Of a stretch of DNA of 64,000 bases, positions 53,673-60,690 are shown piece by piece. The notes beneath the pieces are model-generated. The model saw only the letters and a list, made by a program, of their open reading frames with translations, was not told the origin of the DNA and made no database searches. The position numbers and the translations under genes are program-made. Source of the DNA: Streptomyces sp. NBC_00370 (GTDB lineage Bacteria > Actinomycetota > Actinomycetes > Streptomycetales > Streptomycetaceae); NCBI RefSeq assembly GCF_036084755.1, contig NZ_CP107968.1:6038501-6102500 (forward strand), in the 5' to 3' direction. Positions within the stretch are counted from its first letter, which is position 1; each line of letters begins with the position of its first letter.

Positions 53673-53876
53673 ATGAGCAACCCCATCAACGAATCGCTGC
53701 TGCGTGTCGAGAAGGGCCAGGCCGACCCGGAGGAGCTGGCCGCCATCACGGCGGTCCTGCTCGCCCGTGCGGCCGCCACCCCCGAGGCCCCGGCCCACCA
53801 GGGCCGCTCCACGGCCGGCTGGCGCCGCCTGGAGCGCACCCCCGGCTTCCGGGCCCCGCACAGCTGGCAGGGCTGA
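53673..53876 (+). CDS. accE: Acyl-CoA carboxylase epsilon subunit
   Basis: 67-aa epsilon subunit that stabilises the biotinylated alpha/beta carboxylase complex in actinomycetes. It has the usual short form: INESLLRVEKGQADPEELAAITAVLLARAA with a conserved RVxKGxxxxEELAALxAVL core. A Pro/Ala-rich stretch and a C-terminal W-R-R (TAGWRRLERTPGFRAPHSWQG) follow. Position 63 nt after accB and the match to the ACC-epsilon pattern make the call. GGAG lies near 53658. A hairpin terminator follows. The alpha (biotin) subunit is not in the window. Confidence 0.92.
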   Translation: MSNPINESLLRVEKGQADPEELAAITAVLLARAAATPEAPAHQGRSTAGWRRLERTPGFRAPHSWQG

Positions 53877-53909
53877 GCCACCGGCCGCCCGGCGGCTCCC
53901 CGCACGACG

Positions 53910-53941
53910 AAGGCCCCGTACTCCTCGGAGTGCGGGGCCTT
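53910..53941. terminator. Terminator between accE and cvnD
   Basis: AAGGCCCCG (53910-53918) with CGGGGCCTT (53933-53941), and ACTCC with GGAGT inside, form a long hairpin between convergent genes. Confidence 0.85.
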
Positions 53942-53975
53942 TCCGTCGCAGGCGAGTGCGGCCGGTGAAGTGCTG

Positions 53976-54557
53976 CTAGCGAAGCCGTGCCATCAGCGCG
54001 TGCTCGACCAGGGTGATGAGACCGCTCTTGGCGTCCGCGCGGTGGCGGGCGTCGGTGGTGATGATCGGGGTGTCGGGTCCGATCTGGAGCGCCTCCCGCA
54101 CCTCGTCGGGCGTGTAGGGCTGGTGTCCGTCGAAGCCGTTGAGGGCGATGACGAACGGCAGGCCCGAGTTCTCGAAGTAGTCGACCGCGGGGAAGCAGTC
54201 GGCGAGCCTGCGGGTGTCGACCAGGACCACCGCGCCGATGGCGCCGCGCACGAGGTCGTCCCACATGAACCAGAAGCGGTCCTGGCCCGGGGTGCCGAAG
54301 AGGTAGAGGATCAGGTCCTGGTCGAGGGTGATACGGCCGAAGTCCATGGCCACCGTCGTGGTGGTCTTGTCCCCGGTATGGGTGAGGTCGTCGATCCCCG
54401 CCGATGCGGAGGTCATGACGGCTTCGGTACGCAGCGGGTTGATCTCCGAGACGGCGCCGACGAACGTGGTCTTGCCCACGCCGAATCCGCCCGCCACCAC
54501 GATCTTCGCGCTGGTGGTTGAGCGGGCTGCACCGCCGCTAGAGCTTGCGAAGTCCAC
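53976..54557 (-). CDS. cvnD: Conservon GTP-binding protein CvnD (first copy)
   Basis: 193-aa small Ras-like GTPase, last member of the conservon, thought to act with CvnA-C as a membrane-linked signalling complex. G1 is KIVVAGGFGVGKTTFVGAVS (residues 18-37). G3-like LFGTPGQDRFWFMWDDLVRGAIGAVVLVDTRR and G4-like ALNGFD complete the fold. It differs from the second copy at 59183-59764 by only three conservative residues. The start, ATG 54557, lies inside the end of cvnC (20-nt overlap), so translation is coupled. Regulation and target of this conservon are unknown. Confidence 0.93.
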   Translation of the reverse strand: MDFASSSGGAARSTTSAKIVVAGGFGVGKTTFVGAVSEINPLRTEAVMTSASAGIDDLTHTGDKTTTTVAMDFGRITLDQDLILYLFGTPGQDRFWFMWDDLVRGAIGAVVLVDTRRLADCFPAVDYFENSGLPFVIALNGFDGHQPYTPDEVREALQIGPDTPIITTDARHRADAKSGLITLVEHALMARLR

Positions 54558-55074
54558 TGAGCACCCTTTCGAGCAGTGTCACATCTGGCTGACCACCGGC
54601 GGACTCGTCGCCGCCGGGCTGATGGATGGCGACAAGTCCGGCCTCCGCCAGGTCGGCTACGAGGATCCGGGTGACGCCGAGGGGAATCGAGAGCAGCGCC
54701 GAGACCTCGGCCACCGACTTGATCTCGAAACACAGCCGGCAGATCCGCTGATGCTCGGGCAACTGCCCTTGCAACCGGGACGGATCGGCCGTCGTACTGA
54801 CCAGCGCCTCGATGGCGAGCTGGTACCGCGGCCTGGTTCGGCCGCCAGTCATGGCGTACGGCCGCACCAGGGGGTTGTGGTGTCCCATGGCGGGCGGGGA
54901 CGCGGGCTCGGGGGCCCGCATCGGCTGTACCGGCTGGATGCGCGCCGGCGGCTGGTCGTAGGGGTCGAACGGCTGCTGTCTGCCGGGCGAAGGCGCGTTG
55001 AAGCGGTTCCGGGCATGCTCTCCCGGCACCTGCTGGGAACCGTCGTAACGGTAACCGCCTGGGGGTGTAGCCAC
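54538..55074 (-). CDS. cvnC: Conservon DUF742 protein CvnC (first copy)
   Basis: 178-aa DUF742 protein. The first 75 residues are Pro/Gln/Tyr-rich and probably disordered. The conserved core PLVRPYAMTGGRTRPRYQLAIEALVSTTADP and the winged-helix-like HQRICRLCFEIKSVAEVSALLSIPLGVTRILVADLAEAGLVAIHQP follow. The core suggests a helix-turn-helix fold. GTG 55074 has the strong GGAGGAGG site. It overlaps cvnD by 20 nt. In known conservons CvnC contacts the other members; its precise role is unclear. Confidence 0.92.
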   Translation of the reverse strand: MATPPGGYRYDGSQQVPGEHARNRFNAPSPGRQQPFDPYDQPPARIQPVQPMRAPEPASPPAMGHHNPLVRPYAMTGGRTRPRYQLAIEALVSTTADPSRLQGQLPEHQRICRLCFEIKSVAEVSALLSIPLGVTRILVADLAEAGLVAIHQPGGDESAGGQPDVTLLERVLSGLRKL

Positions 55075-55166
55075 GTTTCCTCCTCCGACTGCCGGCCGCC
55101 GGTCCACGTCCCTGCGGAGCCGCGCCACCGCACCCTATGGTGCGGTGGCGAGAAGCGCACTGTCTG

Positions 55167-55589
55167 TTAGTTGAGAAGACTTCCCTGAAGCTCGGCGCGC
55201 AGGTCGGGGGTGAGGACCGTCCCCGCGCGATCGACCAGGAGTGCCATCTCGTACCCGACGAGGCCGATGTCGGCCTCGGGATGGGCGAGGACGGCCAGTG
55301 AGGAGCCGTCCGAGACGGACATGATGAAGAGAAAACCGCGGTCCATCTCGACGACGGTCTGGTTCACAGCGCCGCCTTCGAAGATCCGGGAGGCCCCCGC
55401 GGTGAGCGAGGTCAGTCCTGAGGCGACGGCGGCGAGCTGGTCGGCCCGGTCGCGCGGGAAGCCTTCGGACATCGCCAGTAGGAGTCCGTCGGCGGAGACC
55501 ACCACCGTGTGGGACACCCCGGGGGTGTTGTCCACGAAGTTGGTGATCAACCAGTTCAGATTCTGCGCCGCCTGGCTCATCGGGCTCAC
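55167..55589 (-). CDS. cvnB: Conservon roadblock/LC7 protein CvnB (first copy)
   Basis: 140-aa roadblock/LC7 protein, related to GTPase-activating or GTPase-binding partners such as MglB: QAAQNLNWLITNFVDNTPGVSHTVVVSADGLLLAMSEGFPRDRADQLAAVASGLTSLTAGASRIFEGG. I take GTG 55589 (MSPMSQAAQN) because AGGAG lies 7 nt before it, against 16 nt for ATG 55580. That AGGAG belongs to the final codons of cvnA (-QER), whose stop is one base away. It differs from the second copy by five residues. It probably pairs with CvnD. Confidence 0.92.
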   Translation of the reverse strand: MSPMSQAAQNLNWLITNFVDNTPGVSHTVVVSADGLLLAMSEGFPRDRADQLAAVASGLTSLTAGASRIFEGGAVNQTVVEMDRGFLFIMSVSDGSSLAVLAHPEADIGLVGYEMALLVDRAGTVLTPDLRAELQGSLLN

Positions 55590-55590
55590 A

Positions 55591-58500
55591 CTAACGCTCC
55601 TGGTTGTAGGTACTGCCCGAGCCGTCGCCCGGTCCGTTCTTGTCCGCTCCCGCGTTGCGGCCCCGCTGGACGCCACGGCGCAGATTGCTCAGCCTGCCGC
55701 GCACGTCCTCCGGAGCCCGGGAAATCTGGGGGCCGCCCTGCTGGGTCTGCTCCGCCGCTCCCTCGACCAGGTTGGCCTTGGGTACGCGCCGCGGCAGTCC
55801 CGACGAGGTGATTCCGCCGGCCTTGGGTTCACGGAGCTTCTCCGCCCGGTGCCAGCGATCGTCGTTCATCGATCGCCAGTCCTGGGTGCCGTCCGCCTCG
55901 CTGTGCCCATTCTGCCCGCTCTGGGCGGGCTGTGGGGCCTGTCCGGGCTGACTTGGCTGGTTGAGAGGTGCTTCTTCCTGCCCTGCGGGCTGCCACTCCT
56001 GCTTCTCCCGCTGCTGGGTGCCGCCGCGCAGCGGCAGACCTGCTTCGGTCAAGGCGTGGCTGGTGCTCGGAGAGGGTCCGGGACGGTCGAAGCCTACGCG
56101 GTCCGCGGCCTTGTCGGGGCCGCCAGGAGCCGATTCCGGTTCCGGTTGTGACTCGGATTGGAAGCCGTTGTGATACGCCCCCTGATCTGCCCACTCGCCT
56201 TGCTGGGGCTGCGGGTCGAAGGGGTTCACATACGCCGTGTCCGCGCTCTGTCCGTTGCTGAACGGGTCTTCCGTATAGCTCTGGGCGTAGGTCTCGGGCG
56301 CGCGGTACTCGCCGTACTGTCCGAAGGCGTCGGGCTGCCCGTTCGCCGCGGGCGGCTGCCCGTATTCGGCGGACCCGGTCAGCTGCGGGGCGTAGCCGGC
56401 GCCGTACGGCGTCTCCTCGCTCTGCCCTTCGTACGCGCCGTTCTCCTGCGGGGCGTACTGGCCGTCCGGCTGGTCGCGGTACTGGCCGTCCACCTGGTCG
56501 CTGAAGAGCGGCCCGCTGCCGTCCCCGGTGCCGTTCACGCCGTCGTCGTGCGACGACCGGGCCTCCACCGCGGCGCGCCGCTCCTCGCGCATCAGCGAGC
56601 GGTTGACGGGGTTGAGCCTGCGCGGGTCGGGCGCCGCCGGTTGCTCGTCGTAACGGGAGTCGTCGAAGCCGAGCTCGGCCGCGGTCAGCATGGCACGGCC
56701 GTTGAAGGACGGCTCGCGCGGTGCGGGCAGCTGGTCGGGGATGATCTGCGAGACGGTGAAGTCGTCGGGGGCCGGTACGGGTTCGCCGCCGCCGCCGTGG
56801 GTGATCGCGTTGGGGAGCATCACCAGCGACGTGGTGCCGGCCTGCTCGCCCGAGGGGCGCAGCTGGACCCGGATGCCGTGCCGGTCGGCCAGCCGGCCGA
56901 CCACGAAGAGCCCCATCCGCTGGGAGACCGCCGCGTCCACGGTCGGCGGGTTGGCCAGCTTGTGGTTGATGTCGGCGAAGTCCTCGGCGGTGAGGCCGAT
57001 GCCCTTGTCGTGGATCTCGATCATCACGCGGCCGTCGGGCAGCCGGGTCGCCGTGACCCTGACCTTCGTCTGCGGCGAGGAGAAGGTGGTGGCGTTCTCC
57101 AGCAGCTCGGCGAGGAGATGGACGAGGTCGGTCACCGACTGGCCGTGGATGTCCGTCTCGGGGACGCCGGTCAGCTCTATCCGCTCGTACGACTCGACCT
57201 CGGACGAGGCGGCCCGCAGGACGTCGACGAGCGGCACCGGCTGGTTCCACCGGCGGCCCGGCTCCTCGCCGGCGAGGACCAGCAGGTTCTCGCCGTTGCG
57301 GCGCATGCGGGTGGCCAGGTGGTCCAGCTTGAACAGGCTCTCCAGCTGTTCCGGCTCGCCCTCGTTGTTCTCCAGCTCGGTGATGAGGGTCAGCTGGCCC
57401 TCGATCAGCGACTGGTTGCGGCGGGAGAGGTTGGTGAAGATCGCATTGACGTTTCCGCGCAGCATCGCCTGCTCGGCGGCCAGCCGGACCGCCTCGCGGT
57501 GCACCTGGTCGAAGGCGCGGGCGACCTCGCCGATCTCGTCCGTGCTGTTGACCGGGATCGGCTCGACGCGGGTGTCGACCCGGCCCGGCTCGGTCCTGGA
57601 CAGCTGGTCGACCAGCATCGGCAGCCGCTGTTCGGCGATGGAGAAGGCGGCCGTACGCAGCGTCCGCATCGAGCGGCTCATCTGCCGCGCCATCATCCCG
57701 GCGAGCACGAAGGCGATCAGCAGCGCCACCAGCACGATCGCGCCGTTGGTGATCGCGTCGTTCCTGGCGTCGTCGGAGATCTGCCCGGCGTCGGTGACCG
57801 CCCGGTCGACCAGGCCCTTCTCCAGGATGGTGTAGCCGTCGAACTTGGCGGTGGACGCCGCCATCCACGCCTCGGGGGTGACCCCGCGCTCGGCCAGCTG
57901 CTCGGGGCTCGCGCCGGTGGCGATGGCCGCGACCATGCCGTCGAGCACGGAGCCCTGCTGGCTGGGCGGCGGGGTGAAGTCCTGCCCCGCCGCTGCTGCC
58001 TGCTGCTGGGCCGCCGCGAGCTTCTTGGCGCCCGCGGCGGTCTCCTTCTTCATGACGTCCTGCAGCCGCTTCGTGTCCTCGGCGGTGCCGCCGGACCCGT
58101 ACTCCTGGATGGCGATGCCCTCCAGGTACGCGTACGACGTGAAGGCGATCGTCTGGCCGCCCCTGATGTCGGGCTTCTGGCTGGGCCGTACCAGCAGATG
58201 CATCCCGATGGAGCGCTGCAGCGAGCCCGCCGCCTTGGCGAGCTGGATGGAGTAGAGGGTGCGGCCGTAACTCGTGATGTTGCTGGTGCCGAGGCCGAGT
58301 TCGTTGGAGAACTCCATGAGGGAGTGCTGGATCTGCACATAGCCCTCTTCGGTCGCCACCGGACCGCCGTGACTGCCGGTCTTGTCCGGGGTCTCCACCG
58401 CCGCCGTATAGGCGATCTTGCGCAGCGCGGAGAGCTTGGGCTCCTCACCGCGGAACAGGTCGAGCCGGCGCTTCAGCCCCTGTTTCTGGGGCATGTTCCG

Positions 58501-58845
58501 CACAGCGACGTCGAACTTCTTCTTCGCCGCGTCCGTGTCGGCCCTGCTCTTCACCACGATCTTGGAGTCGCGCTTGTTGGTCAGCAACGGCTGGGCCGTG
58601 AGGTCACGTTCGTCGAGCAGCGCCTGGCTGTAGTCCGAGGCGGCCCGGACGACGAGGGCGGTGCGCTCGGCGTCCTGGGCCTCCCGCCAGGTGCTGATCG
58701 ACCCCTTGACCTGGAAGCCGCCCATCACGAGCCCGACCAGAACCGGAATCAGCAGAATGGCGTTCAGCCGGGTGGCCACACGCCAGTTGCTCGGGGCCAG
58801 CCGGCCCCGCTTCCGGTCCGGGGAGCTCGCCTTGCTTCGCCTCAC
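55591..58845 (-). CDS. cvnA: Conservon sensor kinase-like protein CvnA (first copy)
   Basis: 1084-aa membrane sensor. A TM near residues 25-48 (LNAILLIPVLVGLVMGGF) and a second near 370-392 flank a large extracellular nitrate/nitrite-sensor-like domain (NIT type). A HAMP-type linker follows. The dimerisation part has LDHLATRMRRNGENLLVLAGEEPGRRW, and the histidine-kinase ATPase has ELLENATTFSSPQTKVRV, MIEIHDKGIGL and GLFVVGRLADRHGI. A Gln/Tyr/Pro-rich tail of about 370 residues ends in GLPRRVPKANLVEG and SRAPEDVRGRLSNLRRG, also kept in the second CvnA. GTG 58845 has GAGG upstream. It begins the operon; the signal is unknown. Confidence 0.93.
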   Translation of the reverse strand: MRRSKASSPDRKRGRLAPSNWRVATRLNAILLIPVLVGLVMGGFQVKGSISTWREAQDAERTALVVRAASDYSQALLDERDLTAQPLLTNKRDSKIVVKSRADTDAAKKKFDVAVRNMPQKQGLKRRLDLFRGEEPKLSALRKIAYTAAVETPDKTGSHGGPVATEEGYVQIQHSLMEFSNELGLGTSNITSYGRTLYSIQLAKAAGSLQRSIGMHLLVRPSQKPDIRGGQTIAFTSYAYLEGIAIQEYGSGGTAEDTKRLQDVMKKETAAGAKKLAAAQQQAAAAGQDFTPPPSQQGSVLDGMVAAIATGASPEQLAERGVTPEAWMAASTAKFDGYTILEKGLVDRAVTDAGQISDDARNDAITNGAIVLVALLIAFVLAGMMARQMSRSMRTLRTAAFSIAEQRLPMLVDQLSRTEPGRVDTRVEPIPVNSTDEIGEVARAFDQVHREAVRLAAEQAMLRGNVNAIFTNLSRRNQSLIEGQLTLITELENNEGEPEQLESLFKLDHLATRMRRNGENLLVLAGEEPGRRWNQPVPLVDVLRAASSEVESYERIELTGVPETDIHGQSVTDLVHLLAELLENATTFSSPQTKVRVTATRLPDGRVMIEIHDKGIGLTAEDFADINHKLANPPTVDAAVSQRMGLFVVGRLADRHGIRVQLRPSGEQAGTTSLVMLPNAITHGGGGEPVPAPDDFTVSQIIPDQLPAPREPSFNGRAMLTAAELGFDDSRYDEQPAAPDPRRLNPVNRSLMREERRAAVEARSSHDDGVNGTGDGSGPLFSDQVDGQYRDQPDGQYAPQENGAYEGQSEETPYGAGYAPQLTGSAEYGQPPAANGQPDAFGQYGEYRAPETYAQSYTEDPFSNGQSADTAYVNPFDPQPQQGEWADQGAYHNGFQSESQPEPESAPGGPDKAADRVGFDRPGPSPSTSHALTEAGLPLRGGTQQREKQEWQPAGQEEAPLNQPSQPGQAPQPAQSGQNGHSEADGTQDWRSMNDDRWHRAEKLREPKAGGITSSGLPRRVPKANLVEGAAEQTQQGGPQISRAPEDVRGRLSNLRRGVQRGRNAGADKNGPGDGSGSTYNQER

Positions 58846-59182
58846 TCGACCAACAACCTCTCGGCGTCGGCACCTACGTTGTGCCGTGTTTCGATCAGGG
58901 CCGTACTACTCGGGAGTCGTCGCATTCCAGCACGGCGACGGCCTCATTCCAAACAGCAGGAATCAGCCGTTCCAAGTGGTCCAGGCCGCAGATAAAACGG
59001 GCATAAAGAGCGAGGCCCGTCAAAAGAGCGAGTGGAGGTAAGCACAGGGGTACCACTCGGCTGCGCCGAGTGCCCGTTGCCGATGAATTCTCTGTCGAAA
59101 TGTTATGAACACGGAGAGGGACCGTGTCGGACGACACAGTCCGTTCTCCGGGCTGTCTACGGCAACTGCCGTAGTGGTTCGT
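58846..59182. other. Inter-conservon region, mostly without clear function
   Basis: The 337-bp gap holds the promoter of the first cvnA (minus strand); a TTGACG (59018-59023, minus) is the only -35-like hexamer and has no well-placed -10. Hairpins: CACTCGGC/GCCGAGTG at 59054-59072, CGGAGA...TCTCCG with an inner GGACCGTGTC-type stem at 59112-59150, and CTACGGCA/TGCCGTAG at 59157-59174. The last two probably terminate the second cvn operon. Confidence 0.55.
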
Positions 59183-59764
59183 CTACTTGAGGCGTGCCAT
59201 CAGCGCGTGCTCGACGAGCGTGATGAGACCGCTCTTCGCGTCCGCGCGGTGGCGGGCGTCGGTGGTGATGATCGGGGTGTCGGGTCCGATCTGCAACGCC
59301 TCCCGCACCTCTTCCGGAGTGTACGGCTGATGTCCGTCGAAGCCGTTGAGAGCGATGACGAACGGCAGACCCGAGTTCTCGAAATAGTCGACCGCGGGAA
59401 AACAGTCCGCGAGCCTGCGGGTGTCCACCAGCACGATGGCACCGATGGCGCCGCGTACCAGGTCGTCCCACATGAACCAGAAACGGTCCTGGCCCGGGGT
59501 GCCGAAGAGGTAGAGGATCAGGTCCTGGTCAAGAGTGATACGGCCGAAGTCCATGGCCACCGTCGTGGTGGTCTTGTCCCCGGTGTGCGTGAGGTCGTCG
59601 ATCCCCGCCGATGCGGAGGTCATGACGGCTTCGGTACGCAGCGGGTTGATCTCCGAGACGGCGCCGACGAACGTGGTCTTGCCCACGCCGAATCCGCCCG
59701 CCACCACGATCTTCGCGCTGGTGGTCGACCGGGCCGCGCCGCCGCTAGAGCTTGCGAAGTCCAC
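59183..59764 (-). CDS. cvnD: Conservon GTP-binding protein CvnD (second copy)
   Basis: 193-aa Ras-like GTPase almost identical to the first copy: only V/I in GA(V/I)VLVD, D/E in TP(D/E)EVREA and the last residue R/K differ. The P-loop GGFGVGKTT and LFGTPGQDRF are as before. The DNA is also nearly identical over long stretches (for example 59601-59690), which means a recent duplication or gene conversion. It overlaps the end of cvnC2 by 20 nt, the same arrangement as in the first copy. It must share partners or be interchangeable with the first copy, but this has not been shown. Confidence 0.93.
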   Translation of the reverse strand: MDFASSSGGAARSTTSAKIVVAGGFGVGKTTFVGAVSEINPLRTEAVMTSASAGIDDLTHTGDKTTTTVAMDFGRITLDQDLILYLFGTPGQDRFWFMWDDLVRGAIGAIVLVDTRRLADCFPAVDYFENSGLPFVIALNGFDGHQPYTPEEVREALQIGPDTPIITTDARHRADAKSGLITLVEHALMARLK

Positions 59765-60152
59765 TGAGCACCCTTTCGAGCAGTGTTACATCCGGCGTGC
59801 CGCCGGCCTCTCCGTTACCCGGCTGGTGGATGGCCACCATGCCCGCTTCCGCCAGGTCGGCCACGAGGATCCGGGCGACCCCCAGCGGCATCGTCAGCAG
59901 CGCCGACACCTCGGCGACCGATTTGACCTCGCGGCACAGGTGGCAGATCCGCTGGTGCTCGGGGAGCAGCGTGGCCAGGTGGGCCGGGTCCGCTGTCGTA
60001 CTGACCAGCGCCTCGATGGCGAGCTGGTACCGCGGCCGGGTACGGCCGCCGGTCATGGCGTATGGACGTACCAGCGGCTGATCGCCCTCAGGTCCGTACG
60101 ACGCGTCGACCGATGCGCCGTACGGGTCGTGAGAGGCGGGTGGCGGGGTCAT
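59745..60152 (-). CDS. cvnC: Conservon DUF742 protein CvnC (second copy)
   Basis: 135-aa DUF742 protein, shorter than the first because the disordered N-terminal region is only about 30 residues (PPASHDPYGASVDASYGPEGD). The core PLVRPYAMTGGRTRPRYQLAIEALVSTTADP is shared without change. The helix-turn-helix part has differences: HQRICHLCREVKSVAEVSALLTMPLGVARILVADLAEAGMVAIHQPG. GGAGG precedes ATG 60152. The unequal N-termini suggest different partners for a common core. Confidence 0.92.
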   Translation of the reverse strand: MTPPPASHDPYGASVDASYGPEGDQPLVRPYAMTGGRTRPRYQLAIEALVSTTADPAHLATLLPEHQRICHLCREVKSVAEVSALLTMPLGVARILVADLAEAGMVAIHQPGNGEAGGTPDVTLLERVLSGLRKL

Positions 60153-60267
60153 GAATCCTCCGGGCGTGACAGCAAGATGTCTGCGTGCCGTCTGACTGGG
60201 CCGGTGGGGGGCCGGGGGGGCGGTGGCCGGACGGTGTGGAGCGTTGCGGGCGGTGCCTGGGGAAACC

Positions 60268-60690
60268 TCAGTGCAGCAGGCTTCCCTGAAGCTCGGCGCG
60301 CAGGTCGGGGGTGAGGACCGTCCCCGCGCGATCGACCAGGAGGGCCATCTCGTATCCCACCAGGCCGATGTCGCACTCGGGGTGGGCGAGCACGGCCAGG
60401 GAGGAACCGTCGGAAACGGACATGAGGAAGAGGAAGCCGCGCTCCATCTCCACCACGGTCTGGTTGACCGGGCCGCCTTCGAAGATCCGGGAAGCCCCCG
60501 CGGTGAGCGAGGTCAGGCCGGACGCCACGGCCGCGAGCTGGTCGGCTCGGTCGCGGGGGAAGCCCTCGGACATGGCCAGCAGAAGTCCGTCCGCGGAGAC
60601 CACCACCGTGTGGGACACCCCAGGGGTGTTGTCCACGAAGTTGGTGATCAACCAGTTCAGATTCTGAGCGGCCTGACTCATCGGACTCAA
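60268..60690 (-). CDS. cvnB: Conservon roadblock/LC7 protein CvnB (second copy)
   Basis: 140-aa roadblock protein starting at TTG 60690 (MSPMSQAAQN), right after the cvnA stop; AGGAG is 6 nt upstream. ATG 60681 is the alternative. Compared with the first copy, differences in the shared 137 residues are A/P, D/E, I/L, A/C and N/H. The 115-nt gap before cvnC2 has no clear element. Presumed partner of CvnD. Confidence 0.92.
   Translation of the reverse strand: MSPMSQAAQNLNWLITNFVDNTPGVSHTVVVSADGLLLAMSEGFPRDRADQLAAVASGLTSLTAGASRIFEGGPVNQTVVEMERGFLFLMSVSDGSSLAVLAHPECDIGLVGYEMALLVDRAGTVLTPDLRAELQGSLLH

Noticed and set aside
55829..57868. 679-codon minus-strand open frame inside cvnA
   Set aside because: It is a shifted frame of a very GC-rich gene, with Arg/Pro/Ala-rich nonsense composition; the cvnA frame carries all domain motifs.
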